From Batkoa obscura (taxonomy: Eukaryota > Entomophthoromycota > Entomophthoromycetes > Entomophthorales > Batkoaceae), in assembly GCA_030770535.1 (NCBI GenBank), contig JASVEC010000048.1, forward strand, positions 1 through 64,000: DNA of 64,000 bases, read 5' to 3'. Shown in pieces: positions 12,492-24,444 of the stretch. The notes under the pieces were generated by a model that was not told where the DNA came from, searched no databases, and saw only the letters and a list, made by a program, of their open reading frames with translations. Every line of letters starts with the position of its first letter. Positions within the stretch are counted from its first letter, which is position 1. A program made the position numbers and the translations under genes.

Positions 12492-14540
12492 TCATTCGAT
12501 TACTGAATCAGGAAGTACATTTAAACTATATCTACCAGTCGATAATGCTGTTAGTTGTATTTTGGTTTTTGCACCATCAAATTTTTGCATGGTAATCTAA
12601 TTTTTGATTAAAGTGAAATTTGTAAAAAATGAAATTTACCTCATTATTTCCAATCCCTGCTAGCCTAGCTGGAAACGAAGCCGCATGTAAATTGTCATTC
12701 ACCATAAAACGATCACCAATACTATGCGAAGATTCATCTAACAGTAAGATATCACTCCCTATTATTTTGACTTTTGTCCTTCTAGAAGCAGTTGGTGGCT
12801 CAAGTTGCGGCGATATCATGTCATTTCTATTAGGGGGTGAATAGCCACCAGTTCCATGATGTAAAGGAGAATGTGGATAATAGCTCTTCATACCCATACC
12901 TTTAGGGTTAAAATAATTTATTGTTTCTCTTGGATTTACATTATAATAATTATGGTTGGAAGTACTATATGCTGGTGTTTTTAAAATATTGCGGTTAAAT
13001 CTTGGATTTTTAATTTTGATATTTAATATTATATTCTCCATATCAAATGATTCACCAACGCCTACCAAAGGCGAAAACCCTGTCCTTTGTGAATACCCAC
13101 GCATCTTTGAAATATCTTCATTTATTTCATCAGAATTTAAACTTTGAACATTTTTTTTCAAATCCTCAATTTTTTCAATTTCATATTCGTCATTTTCAAT
13201 ACTATTAACTGTACCATGATTATCTCCTTCAGTAGTTAGTTTCTTTGATATCTCAAACTCACCTAAAAATTAAATTAGTATTAATTTAATAAAAAATATA
13301 TACACAAACTTTGCTGCATTTCTGATATTATTTTTGCTTCTTGTACTTTCCACTTCTCTTTAAGAAATTTATTGTGAATCCTTCCTTTTGTATTGAAACG
13401 GTCATATAAAAACTGTGTATCGATTGAATACTGTTGTGCTGAGAGCTGAGATGCACTTTCCCATAAAGCATATTTCCTATTCCATGCAGCAAGTCTAATT
13501 CTTCTTGCTCTTTTGATCCTTGCTTCTCTTGTCCTCTCATAAAGCAACTCAGATGTTCCATTTTGGATCTTTTCTACATCCTTTGTCAACTCTGTAAACT
13601 TTTCTTGATATATTTGTGCTTTTAGTTTAGAAAAATCTGCTTCTAATTTCTTAACAACCGCTACTGCTTCCTTTTGCACCATTTTACCTTTTGATTCTTT
13701 TCCATCCATTTCTAAATCATGAGCTATTAGTTATGTGGTAATTTATAAAAATATATTAATACTTGAGACTTTATCAGATTTTAGGCTAGGGTTTGGAGAT
13801 TGAGAAGGATCGCTTTCGCTTAAGCCGTCATTATCATAACTATCCTTATTTTGAGAAGAGCGTGTTTTTGTTTTAGTGCTTTTTTTAACTGGCGAGCTTT
13901 TCCTTGTTTTTCTTTTTGGTTTACTATTAGAACTACGTGAAGTACTAATACTTGAAATTGGAGAAAGCGGTGCATCAATGTTTTTTTCAGATGTATTATT
14001 TTCTTCCACATCTTTTATTTCTAACTCTTTTTCTTCATCTACATTTACATCCAAAGCATTATCTCCTTGCTCTTCTTCCTTATTAATATTATTTTCTAGG
14101 ATTGGATGGTCCTGGGGATCTTTAAATTCATTTACCTCCTCTATTTGAGTTGCTTCATCGTTTTCTTTTTTATCTGGAATTTCTTCATAGAAGGATTTAT
14201 TTGAAGAATTATTACCACCATTTGTATTTTTGTTTTCTTGAATTTCTTCATTTTCTTTATCAATATTATCATCATCTTTCTCTGAATTTCCATTCAAATC
14301 GAGATCATACTCTTCATCCTTATTATTAGCACCTCGGTTTTCTTTTTTTATAGGGTTTGTAGACTCAGGAGACTCAGTTAAAGAACTAAGGTTTTCATTA
14401 TATTGCAGTGAATCTTCTTTTTTTGAAGAATTTTCCTGCTGACTTCCATTATTTGAAAAAGCATCCTCAAGTTGATCTTCTTTTGTATCCTCGTGAAGTG
14501 GCGAATCTCTAGAAGAATTGCTTGAATTATCCACTTCCAA
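12492..14540 (-). CDS. SDS3: Sds3/BRMS1-family Sin3 histone deacetylase subunit
   Basis: Four exons (14540-13763, 13723-13310, 13262-12640, 12596-12492) join in frame to about 640 codons. The N-terminal 260 residues are acidic and low-complexity. The middle is the Sds3 coiled coil: KLEADFSKLKAQIYQEKF, then VEKIQNGTSELLYERTREA, with the diagnostic 'NGT' turn. The C-terminus has GIGNNEITMQKFDGAKTKIQ, then LTALSTGRYSL, matching the BRMS1/SUDS3 tail (TEIWVRxxDGTKTKIYISQL). Sds3 dimerises through the coiled coil and tethers Sin3 and the Rpd3-type deacetylase. The reading frame opens at a TTG (14540) with no in-frame ATG before an upstream stop, so the true start is unresolved. It probably lies in a short upstream exon. 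Introns are 39-47 nt. Confidence 0.88.
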
Positions 14541-15417
14541 TGTTAGTCTTATCTTTTATAAAATTAATGGTGATCTCACTTTTGTATTACTGTTTAAATA
14601 TTCCTTAAATTCAATAATGCAAATAAATTTAATCAACTGTTTTGATTTTATAAAATTTAACTAAAGTTTGTGACTTGTGTCTATTTTAATTGGATGAATT
14701 CATCATAGGGACGCGGATTTAATTGGGATTTTCTTTAACAAAAAGGAATTTGGCTCATAATCATAGTTTAAAAAACAACTCATGCTATAATTAAAATGAT
14801 AACATTTAACTACTTGAGACAGAATTGCTTGAAGTTCTTGTGCTAAAGTCTTTTCTTTTGTAAAAAAGATTCGTGACGACTTAAGCTGTTATGTTTAGAT
14901 TTTGATAAGAAAAAATCATGATGGTTTAAACTGCCATCTGTACCCAAATGTTTAAATAAATGTTTTATTTACTTTTGTATTGAGTACCATTTTCGACTTA
15001 ATTATAAGTTCTATCTTCTAATGAGATTATTTGTAGTAGACTTTTTGACAGAAGTACAGTGTAAAAATTTTAGGCCTATCATTGGCTTTAAAAAAATTAA
15101 GAATCTCTCTCATAAACACAACTGTTTAAGTTCAAATATGCGCCAACTAACAGTTCATTTATAAATAATATTTTGAACATGAATATTTTAAGGTTTAAGG
15201 ATTTAGCTTTGAAAAAATTAATCAAACATTATTACCGAAGAATTCTCCAAAAAGCTGCTTATTTGAGCTTAAACAGCTGCGTCAATAGTATCTAATAGAG
15301 TAAGGCGTTTTTTGCTTAGTTTTCTGCAAATCCCAATTTAATTTTCAAAACTGCAAGAAACTAGAATTGATTTTAAAATATCAACAAGGAATTTGGAAGT
15401 ATTATTTTTGAATCAAG
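14541..15417. other. Intergenic between SDS3 and COX14-like gene
   Basis: Divergent promoter region for SDS3 (minus) and the COX14-like gene (plus). It may hold the missing first exon of SDS3. A short ATG-led frame (MIMSQIPF...) on the minus strand near 14.76 kb could splice in, but this was not proven. Otherwise no feature was seen. Confidence 0.45.
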
Positions 15418-15696
15418 ATGCTTAAATCGAAATTGGCAGATATTTTACATCGTGGACTTGTGTTTAGTATAGTTGGTTTCTGTGGTAAATTAAATTAACT
15501 CAAGCTTTAAATTTATTTTAACAAATAAGCATATGCTACCCTCGAAACTTGTTTTACGGTTAATTCCGCTTTAGATGTTGCTAAACATAGAATGGAGGCA
15601 GATAAAAAGGTAAAGCAATCAAGATTTAATAGCTGATTATAATCTTTTTAATAGAAAAAAGAACTTGAGGAAAAAAATACCTCTACGAATATCTGA
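15418..15696 (+). CDS. COX14: COX14-like cytochrome c oxidase assembly protein
   Basis: Three exons (15418-15484, 15530-15609, 15655-15696; introns 45 and 45 nt) give 62 residues. The sequence begins MLKSKLADILHRGLVFSIVG, has one membrane span (about residues 13-32) and a charged tail rich in Lys/Glu. Yeast Cox14 is a 70-residue single-span inner-membrane protein with TDTLHRLTVLTLVGG at the same place; the shared D-x-LHR-L-V---VG pattern, size and topology support the call. Cox14 binds newly made Cox1 and couples its translation to assembly with Mss51 and Coa3. Short proteins match easily, so the function is inferred. Confidence 0.7.
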
Positions 15697-16065
15697 TATT
15701 AACAGTTATAGTTGAAATATATAAAGTCAGAATAATTGAAATGTGTTATAAAATTTGTCTAATTTTTACATAATGAATTTTATAGAATAATATTTATTTA
15801 TATCCCGATATAATGACTTAATATCTATCTATTCAATAGAATTTGAGATTACGAAGAGTAGCGAAAATCATCAAATAGCCTGGATCAATTAGTATCATTT
15901 AAATTCAGGTATGTATAAATGATAAAAGCTACACTGAATACTGAGCTTGGAATCATAAAATTCTTCTCGTTATTATTATACAAAGGAATCAAAAATATGG
16001 CGTTTTCTATTAAAGATTTATATTGTAATTTATTAAACTATTATTTTATTTCTTTTTCTAGATCA

Positions 16066-16173
16066 TATGGATACGGTGATGTTTTTTTTGGTTCCATTAT
16101 TTTTTCCATTTTTTAAGCGCTATTTGAGCAGAAAGATTGTTAGTAAAATTCTTAAACAAAAAACATATCCCTA
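16066..16173 (+). mobile_element. TATGGGGATG MITE, copy 1
   Basis: Shares the family core (ttttttaagcgctatttgag, then aaagattgttagtaaaattc) and diverged ends TATGGATACGG.../...CATATCCCTATG. About 108 bp. Confidence 0.8.
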
Positions 16174-16769
16174 TGCCTTTTTTACTTTCATCATGTATTA
16201 TTTACATTACTCTATTTTACCTACATTATCCATTTGATGATAGTACTAATGGATTCAACTATTTAAATCGTTATATTTTTCAAATTAAAGTAAATTTTCT
16301 TTAAAGATATTTGATACTAAATCGACCTGTATGTTAAAAAGCTGCTAAAGTCACTACTTTCTAATTATAATTTCATCACTTTTTAAAAGTTAAAACTTTC
16401 GCCATCCCTTTAAAAATGAGAAACATGTTGAAGACACAGAAGTATGAATAAATTTGAGTACTATGATGTTGTATTATGATGTAGTCTATTTATATAATTT
16501 TTGTGTAAAATCTCTTTATTTTATTTGTATGTTTGATTTCAAGATTTAATTTAAACTATAGAACACAATGTTTAAAAAACTTTACTTTACTAAATTTAAG
16601 CAATAACTGTATTATTATCTTCGTCCGTACTATTTAAATCCTTAAACTATTTATATTTACTTCAAACTAGATCAATAAAGCTTTAGTTTACAAATAAAGA
16701 AGAATGGCATCTTACTTTTAGAAAGTCAAATAGCATGTTTAATGATATCATGAAATGTGAGATTTTTCA

Positions 16770-16841
16770 TATAGGGATATTTTTTAAGCGCTATTCGGGC
16801 GGAAAAGCTATCAGTAAAATTTTTAAACAAATAAACCCCTA
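16770..16841 (+). mobile_element. TATGGGGATG MITE, internally shortened copy
   Basis: Ends TATAGGGATA.../...AACCCCTATA with core tttttaagcgctattcgggc. It lacks about 30 bases of the left half. Confidence 0.75.
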
Positions 16842-16949
16842 TATAAATGGATTTATGCAAAATGCTACAAAAAATCATAAATTACATTATTTAAGGTAAT
16901 GTAAAATATAAATAAAGCAAAAATATGAGATATAAAAATAATATATATA

Positions 16950-17054
16950 TATGGGGATGTATTTTTTTGTTTAAGAATTTTACTAACAATCTTTCTGCTC
17001 AAATAGCGCTTAAAAAATGGAAAAAATAATGGAACCAAAAAAAACACCAACATA
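16950..17054 (-). mobile_element. TATGGGGATG MITE, inverted copy
   Basis: Starts TATGGGGATGTA and carries the core in reverse (gaattttactaacaatcttt, then caaatagcgcttaaaaaatg). Opposite in orientation to copy 1, 780 bp away. Confidence 0.82.
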
Positions 17055-17518
17055 TCCTGGATGAACTTTTATAATAAATATAATTTTTAATTAACTTGTT
17101 TATATGTTATTTTTGAATTTTATTAAATTTAAACTGTTACTATTATTGTATTTACTATAAAAACAACCAAATCACTCTATAATTATCACAATGGATTTAT
17201 TTCTTACTTACTTTATTTTAATGGATTGTGTGTATATATATTAAGTTTTCTTATATGTCTTGGAAATTTAATTTTTTTAAAAATGATAGTTTTAACTAAA
17301 GCAGTAACTTTAATCTAAGTTTTTTAACAAAAAGCAACTTTGCTGTTGCAACCTGCTTACCTTCAGTACAATTTTTTTCCAAAATTCTTCGCTTTTTGCG
17401 ACAGGATATTATAGAAAGATTGATAATAAACTTGCTTGAAAAATAATAAAAGTTAGGCAATTTATAAAATATTTGGCAATAAAAATATATTAAAATAAAT
17501 AAAGCATTTTAATAAGGA

Positions 17519-17760
17519 GTAAGGGTAAGTTTAAAAGCTTAGTTGAAATTAAAGATAAAATTTTCTATTTCACTTTTTTTATCTAATTCCTATAGCGTAA
17601 AATTTAATAAAATTGTTAAAACTGTAAAAAAATGTTTTAACGGATTATTTTAAAATTAAGCAAAAAAGCAAAAAAATTTGTAGCACTTAGTACATAATTG
17701 CAATTTTACTAAAAATCAAATTGGGCAAAATTTAAGCCGAACTTTTAAACTAACCTATAG
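17519..17760. mobile_element. Second TIR element family, copy A
   Basis: About 240 bp bounded by GGGTAAGTTTAAAAGCTTAG and its inverse ...AACTTTTAAACTAACCTATA. Interior shared with 44.26 kb (inverted), including aaattaagcaaaaaagcaaa and the reverse of ttagcacttag-like sequence. No coding capacity, so non-autonomous. Confidence 0.65.
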
Positions 17761-18458
17761 ATCAAATAGTCAACTTTTCTATTGAAATTGTTTTAATCTA
17801 TTATATTAAATATAGTTAACTTAATAACAGTAGTATGAATTCGATAAAAATTTGATCATAAATATACCAGAAATAAAAGTTTTTAATGTTAACTAAATAG
17901 TAAATGATCCGTCATTAAATTTATACTAAAATGGCAATACTTTTAGATTGATGGTATGTTAAAAGCAATTAATACTTTAAACATATTTAATTATGAAGCT
18001 AAAAAGGTTTGTTTTGTTTGTCAACTGTTTAATTTATTGTTAATTTTCTATTAAAAAAACTATATCTAAAGTTTTAGCCCAAAAAAATATTCCTGGCAGT
18101 TATAATACCTAAATTACACCATGCTTTACTAATTAAAAACGCATTACATTTTACTTACTTTTATTGGCTTAAATTATTATTAGAACTCTTCTATTGGTTA
18201 AAATAGCAGATGATTTATTTATTTGGAGAGGAACACTAAAAGCCAAAAAAACAAAACTTTGGGTTCCTTTCAATCGTTTTACCAAATTTAATAGAAGTAT
18301 ATATTAGAATTGCTGATAGTGTACATACAACTCTATTAATTCCAAACTGGATTTCATTATATTTCATTCTCATCAAGAGATATCCGATTTAAGGATTAGT
18401 CAATATCCTATTTAAGGAAATAGTCATAAACTATTATAGCAAATAAACTTATTATAAA

Positions 18459-20888
18459 ATGTCATTTTACCAAGAAGACCTTGAAATAAACGCCAATGAA
18501 AGCACAAATGCTTTTTTAACGAGAAACAATTCCCTCAACCGTGGTTCACCAGAATTTTTTCAACTCCCATCTTTAAACGATGCAATATTCAACCCACTAC
18601 AAGATAACCAAAGACTAATGAGCAATGATAATTTAGAAACTACAAACACCTTAACAAAAAAAATTGAAAAAATAATTGAGTTAGGCCCGCGTGGAAGATA
18701 TGCTAAAGTTAGTTTTTTCTTTTAAATTTATATAAATTAATGTATTTATAGCTTAGCGCGCTACTTGGAAAAGGCGCATATAAAATAGTCTATAAAGGAA
18801 TCGACAGAGATGAAGGCTTTGAAGTAGCTTGGAATTGCTTTCAAGTACATAATTTATATTTTAGTTAAATATAACTCACCTTCTCAATAGCATACCACGA
18901 AAGCTGAGTTTATGGATTTTAGTTCAGAAATTGAAATCCTTAAGAAAGTGCGCCATCCAAATATAATAGCATTCCATGATTGTTGGTATACAAATAATGA
19001 GTTTATATTTGTCACTGAACTAATGACATCTGGAACCTTACGAGAGTATTTTATTTTATTTTATCACTTTCTCTTTTATTTAATTTTAAAAGGTATATTC
19101 ATAAACTGCAGATACCAAACACACGGATTATAAAGAGGTGGTCTAGACAGATATTAAAAGGTCTTGCATATCTCCATTCCTATAACCCTACTATTATTCA
19201 CCGTGACATCAAATGTGATAATATATTTATAAATGGCGCTCACGGTGAAGTTAAAATAGGTGATATGGGCACTGCTAAAATGAAATTAGGAAAAAAATAT
19301 ACAGTTATAGGTAATTTCAATTATTCCACCAGAATTTTTTTATAATTATTTTTAGGAACACCTGAATTTATGGCACCAGAAATGTATGAAGAAAAGGGCT
19401 ATAATGAAAAAGTGGATATTTATGCATTTGGTATGTGTTTACTTGAAATGGTCACGGGTGATTATCCGTATAGTGAATGTAATAATGCTGCTCAAATTTA
19501 TCGAAGGGTTTCTCAGGTATATTAGTATACATTTTTATTGAACTATTTTAATCACAAAAATAGGGGATAAAACCAGAATGTTTAAAGAAAGTCCAAGATA
19601 GTGATATTTTGGGATTAATCAATAGCTGTTTAGGATCAGAAAATGATAGGTAATTTTATACTTAGTGTCATTAAATGATTTGTTAAATTATTAATTTAGA
19701 CCAACAGCACAAGAAATGTTAGAACATACTTTTTTAGCAGTTGATCCCGAAGTAATATTGTTAAATGTTGATTCTAAAAAAAATCTTTTGCTTCAAGTTG
19801 TGTTTAAAGGTACAGATAAATTATCAGTTAAATTTGATTTCAACGTTGATAATGATACTGCTGAGGAAGTTGTAAAAGAGATGGTAAATAATTTAATACT
19901 AATAATTATAATATTTACATTTTGAAAGATCGAAGAGCAAGTATTACCTCAAAGATATCAGCACCTTATCACTTTTGAAATAAATAGGATTCTTAGGGGT
20001 TTAAATCGTCCTACATTAGGAGAATCAAGCAGTACAAAAGAAAATCGTCACACATGGCATAAATCTGCAAGTATAGAAGAAGCACTTCACAATGCAAAAA
20101 AAGAATTGGCTATGGCCGCAGAAAGAGCAAATGAAGCAGAAAAAAAGGCAGTAATTTCAGAACAAAGAGCAAGGGCTGCAGAAGAAAAAAATAAACCTGG
20201 TGGAAGTACACCTTCTTCTATACCAATTCCAGAGCCTAAAAACAAGAATTCAGACAGTGATAACCAAGCAAGCTTCTCAAGCCTTTCTAGTGGAAAAAAT
20301 CTTTTAATGAGTGCCTTTAAATTGTTAAGTGGCAATAAAAGTGATGATGATGGCTATAATTCACCACCAGATCCACAAACACCGCAACCAACTAGTAGCC
20401 AAGCATCAAGAAGATCTACCCATGGAGAATGGGATAATGATAATGATGATGGGGAAACGCTGATAAACAAAGGTATTAAGAAAAGCATTGAAGAAAATAT
20501 CCCACCAGATTCATTTCCAATTTATACACGCTCATCTTCTTTCTTAGAATATTCCGATGACTCCCCAATCGAAGAAATAGTGTTTGATACCGCTTCCTTG
20601 ACTAACCGAGGGGCAGATAAAGCTTCGGAGTGGCTGATTAAGCTTAAAGCTCAAGATGTGGTAACGGTAGGTGATTTAAGAGATCTGCATGAAGAAGATT
20701 GGTCTAATCTAGGATTAACGGTGTTTGCTAGTAGAGCACTTCGTAACTGTCTAAGAGGAAGGAACATCCGAAGCCCCAAACAATCGATAAAAATACCTAA
20801 TATTACACCTACAAGCACAGTACATGGAATTGATAATTTGGATTTACCAGATTCGTTGCCAATCAGCACACTTTCAACTTCACAGTAA
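18459..20888 (+). CDS. WNK-family protein kinase with OSR1_C and SAM-like domains
   Basis: Eight exons (18459-18707, 18752-18844, 18891-19045, 19093-19310, 19356-19516, 19564-19649, 19700-19883, 19929-20888) give 701 residues. The kinase has the WNK hallmark: the usual catalytic Lys is missing from strand 3 (EVAWNCF) and a Lys sits in the glycine loop instead ([11 protein letters not shown]). Other marks are [13 protein letters not shown] in place of DFG, an activation loop [12 protein letters not shown] (Thr where animal WNKs have the activating Ser), and [10 protein letters not shown]. An OSR1_C/PF2-like domain follows ([19 protein letters not shown]). An Ala/Glu coiled coil and an acidic low-complexity region precede a C-terminal SAM-like segment ([19 protein letters not shown]). 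WNKs sense Cl-/osmotic state and phosphorylate SPAK/OSR1 kinases in animals; the fungal target is unknown. Confidence 0.93.
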
Positions 20889-21601
20889 CTTTTTTGTATA
20901 ACTTATAATTAGCAATTCGCCTTAACATATATGCACTTTCATAAATATCATGAAAACTTTAATAAAATAGTAGAAAAGGTGATTAATGAAAAACAATGAG
21001 TAATTACTTAACAATGTGTTTTAATAGATACACATTTAATGTAGATTTATTTTTAATAGTTTATTTCTATATTTATTAATTTATAATTAAATTCAGTGTA
21101 AAATGTTTTTTTAAAGTTATAAATAAGTTCTGTTGTTTTTTAACAATTGAATAGTCTAAATTTAAATATTAAAAAAATAAGCAAAATATTAACTAATATA
21201 TCAATATTTTATTTATTCTTAAACATCCAAAACAATAGATTACTGCTGCACCCAAAAAATAAGCAAAAACACCTCCAAAATCCCCCTTTTAATTAAAATT
21301 ACAAACACCATAATTTTATTTATTTATTGTTATATTAATTGTAAAAAAATACAATAGTATTTTATACCCTTTTATTGGATATATGACTATAAGGTTATTT
21401 GATATGATCAACTTTTTAACTTAATATTATCAATTATAACATATACAATGCTATTAAGATTCTTTCAGATATTCTTATAATGTTCTTAAGAATAAACAAG
21501 TTAAGTTATCTTGGGATCAGAAGTAATTTGGGTGAAAATTACGCTTAAAATTTTGATTTTTAAATTTGATTTTTTTTATCTTGATTAGAAAAGCAAACAA
21601 G
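20889..21601. other. Intergenic, no feature seen
   Basis: AT-rich spacer of about 710 bases between the WNK kinase and the first cyclophilin, both on the plus strand. Nothing coding or repetitive was recognised. Confidence 0.55.
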
Positions 21602-22558
21602 ATGAAGTTATTATTTATAACATTATTGTTAATCATAATCAATATAGTTCGATCATTAAGGACAAATAAACCAGCTATAACAAAACAAGTTTACTTTGAT
21701 ATTAAGATTGGCGAAAAAGAAATGGGTAGAATAGTATTAGGTTTATACGCCAAAGACGTACCAAAGACTGGTATATAATATACTATTGCAATAATATAAA
21801 TTAAAATGAATTTTTATGTAATTTAGCGGAGAACTTCCTTCAATTAGCAACAGGAGAGGTAAATGATTATCTATTTGTATAAATACAAAAAGCTAACTTT
21901 GAGTGTATTAGAAAGGTTTTGGTTATAAAGGTTCTACCTTTCATCGAGTTATAGAAGTAAAACAAATAAATGCATTTTCATTTATTTTAAAAAATAAAAT
22001 TAGAATTTCATGATTCAAGGCGGGGACTTTACTATGGGTAATGGTATGGGTGGTAAATCAATTTACGGCGGTAAATTTGAAGACGAAAATTTCCTTTATG
22101 GTCATGAAACGCCAGGTAATCCCTATAATATACAGTGCTAATAGTATAATGAACACTATTTAAATAGGTGTATTATCCATGGCAAATGCCATGAAAGATG
22201 CTAACGGCTCACAAGTAATTATAGGGCTTAACCTTTTTTCTATTATCTAACATATTTTAGTTTTTTATTACTACAGCAAGATTAAAACATTTAGATGGAA
22301 AGCATGTTGGTATGTAATAATTTTATTTGTTGAATATTTAATAAATATTTTAGTATTTGGACGTGTAGTTGAAGGGATGCCATTAGTATATAAAATTTCT
22401 AAAGTTAAGACATATCCAAGTAAAATAATCTATTTTCAAGTTATAAATTATTAAAGCTTTTGTTTGATTTAGAAAACTCGCCATTAGAAGATAAACCACT
22501 CGAAGCTGTTAAAATAATTGATTGCGGTGAAATTAAAGACTTTGATCAGTATTATTAA
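21602..22558 (+). CDS. Secretory-pathway cyclophilin (PPIase), paralogue 1
   Basis: Eight exons (21602-21770, 21827-21858, 21912-21956, 22004-22115, 22168-22214, 22261-22309, 22354-22419, 22473-22558) give 201 residues. The start [18 protein letters not shown] supplies a signal peptide, which is why it is preferred over the ATG 36 bases upstream. Cyclophilin motifs are intact: [15 protein letters not shown] with the catalytic Arg, and [18 protein letters not shown]. The usual drug-contact Trp is His here ([12 protein letters not shown]). The C-terminus ([12 protein letters not shown]) has no KDEL-like signal, so it may be secreted or only loosely retained. It catalyses proline isomerisation during protein folding. 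Exon lengths match paralogue 2 exactly through exon 7. Confidence 0.93.
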
Positions 22559-23345
22559 CTCGCATTACTATTATAAAATAATTGGCTATTGTAGCCATAT
22601 ATTAGAGCATTTAATAAATATTAGCTACTAAAGAAACAGTAGTTTTGTTATTATGATAATAAACTATTTCTAATGATACTAAGTATTTAAAATTGGATTT
22701 TTATTTATATTATTTAGTTTAAACCTAGGTTTAATTTTTTCCTGGTTTTGTTCCTTCCAAAATTGTAAATTAAGCACATACTTCAAATAGATTCTATTTC
22801 AATTTTAAATTTAGTCAAGTGAATTCCTTTTTTGCTCTAGTATTTGATAGTAATATTTTAAATTTTATGCTATATATAAAATGGACAAAACATTGAAACA
22901 AAAAAATACTCCTATATGAGTTTTGCAAAGCTAAACCCAAATTGTGGAATTTTATTTTTTGGTTTTGACCGAATTTAAACTTTCATGTTTACAATATATT
23001 GTATTTAGATAAGTCATTAATAAAGTAGAAGATAAAGTAGAAGATAAAGTATACAATTAGACATTATATATTATTAATATTGTCATTTTAAAATTGATCT
23101 CAATAAATATAACACCTGGCCTTTTGTTGAGCTTTCAAGAACTTTTTTTATAAAAAACGATTATAATTTAACAATTTTTATGAGATTATGTTACTAATTT
23201 CAGGAATAAAAAATAATGCAAAAAATAAAATTCTGACAGTAAACCCTACTAAAATATACCAAAAAATGATTAATAATAAAATGGATAAATAATTATTAAT
23301 CAAAAATCAAAAATCATCTTTTTATAAAAAATATAATTTAAAACT
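22559..23345. other. Intergenic, no clear feature
   Basis: AT-rich spacer. A tail-like scrap (aaaaaaatactcctatatga near 22900) resembles one end of the MITE family, but too little is present to call it a copy. A small tandem gtagaagataaa duplication lies near 23030. Confidence 0.45.
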
Positions 23346-24444
23346 ATGTCAAATATGGTCGAAAATAGCTTATTAATTCATACTCCCAATTTGTTAAGTA
23401 CTGCTCAAAACGCTGTACTTACTGGCACTTTAAAAAAAGTATCAGAAGAGGTACTTAGTTATCTAATATATTTTTTTAAATATTAACTTGTAATAGTTAG
23501 TTGAAAGTTTAGAATTAGTACTTAAACAAGCCAATGTTAAAGATGCAAACTCTCCATTGATAAAATTAGAACTGCCTAATACTTCAGAATTTGATACATT
23601 ATTAGAAAACGACCTTGAAGTATCTGGTAAAGCCTTTATATTTCATTACGAATATATTAGTAACTATATATCATAGCAAAGATATTCTTTTTGGATAGTA
23701 ATGAAGAACCTAAGGAAGGCTATATATCAGAAGCAGTTGATGTTGTTTTGAAAACTTTAAACATAAAAAGACTCGATTCTTTATTTGTTGCATTTAATGG
23801 TTTATATTTACAAGAAGATGAAGACATTGAGCTTAAGAACTTTAATAATGAACTTGTTAATAAAATTTGGAAGGTAGGTAGTAAAGTTAGTTTAATAAGG
23901 CCATACTGAATAAAATATAGAGAATGGAAGCCCAAATTGAGGATGGTAAAGTTAATACTTTAGGGATAAGCGAGTTTTCAAAAAAGCTGCTAAAAGAGCT
24001 TTATGATAATTCAAAGGTAAATATAAATTATCATTATTATTAAATACATTCGTTTAAATGAATGAATAGATTAAACCAGTAGCAAATCAAGTTAATTTAA
24101 CAGACTGCTGTGTAATACCAAAGAATTTAAGGGAGTATGCCAAAGAAACTAACATCAAACTATACACTCATATTGATCCAAGCGGTAATTTGAATATAAT
24201 AATTTATTTACATTATTTAATATTTTGAAGATTTAATTTCACAGCAAAATTTTGATAAAATAGTATCGAATTCTCCGCTTCAAACTAAAAAATATATTCC
24301 AAAATGGGCAATAAGATATACCATCATGTTTAAGGCAAGGGGTATTGCTGCAAGTAAAGGGTAAAATTCAATATAAACAATTAAAGTTTAATAATATTTA
24401 ACAACTATATATTTAGGTATATTATTAAAGCGACATCGTTAAAT
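23346..24444 (+). CDS. GCLM: Glutamate-cysteine ligase modifier (regulatory) subunit
   Basis: Seven exons (23346-23450, 23497-23626, 23677-23873, 23921-24016, 24070-24184, 24231-24360, 24417-24444) give 266 residues, close to the 274 of human GCLM. Matches to the family run along its length: VSAKIFFLDSN (human VSAKLFIVESN), TLGISEFSKKLLKELY (IGTSDLDKTQLEQLY), VANQVNLTDCCVIPKNL (NSNQVNLASCCVMPPDL), PKWAIRYTIMFKARGIAASK (PLWLLRYSVIVKSRGIIKSK), and a C-terminus KGYILLKRHR. The fold is an aldo-keto reductase barrel. The protein binds the catalytic subunit of glutathione's first committed enzyme, raising its glutamate affinity and relieving glutathione feedback. Introns are 46-56 nt. Confidence 0.93.

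Larger units (their letters stand above)
15697..18458. other. 2.8-kb gene-free region with repeats
   Basis: No gene was recognised. The region contains three copies of the TA-flanked MITE family (listed separately), one copy of a second TIR element, and AT-rich filler. Open frames here are repeat-derived or very short. Confidence 0.6.

Noticed and set aside
13876-14148. 90-codon Ser/Phe-rich frame on the plus strand
   Set aside because: Antisense shadow of the acidic, Lys/Glu-rich first exon of SDS3.
15919-16116. 65-codon hydrophobic frame on the plus strand
   Set aside because: Its end runs into a MITE and its composition is that of AT-rich filler.
16865-17053. 62-codon frame on the minus strand with FFLVPLFFPFFKRYLS
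   Set aside because: Produced by the MITE sequence itself; the same peptide appears at 25.8 kb wherever the element lies in that frame.
22883-22920. MITE-like tail near 22.9 kb and a similar one near 45.29 kb
   Set aside because: Only about 20 AT-rich bases match one end; too little to separate from chance.
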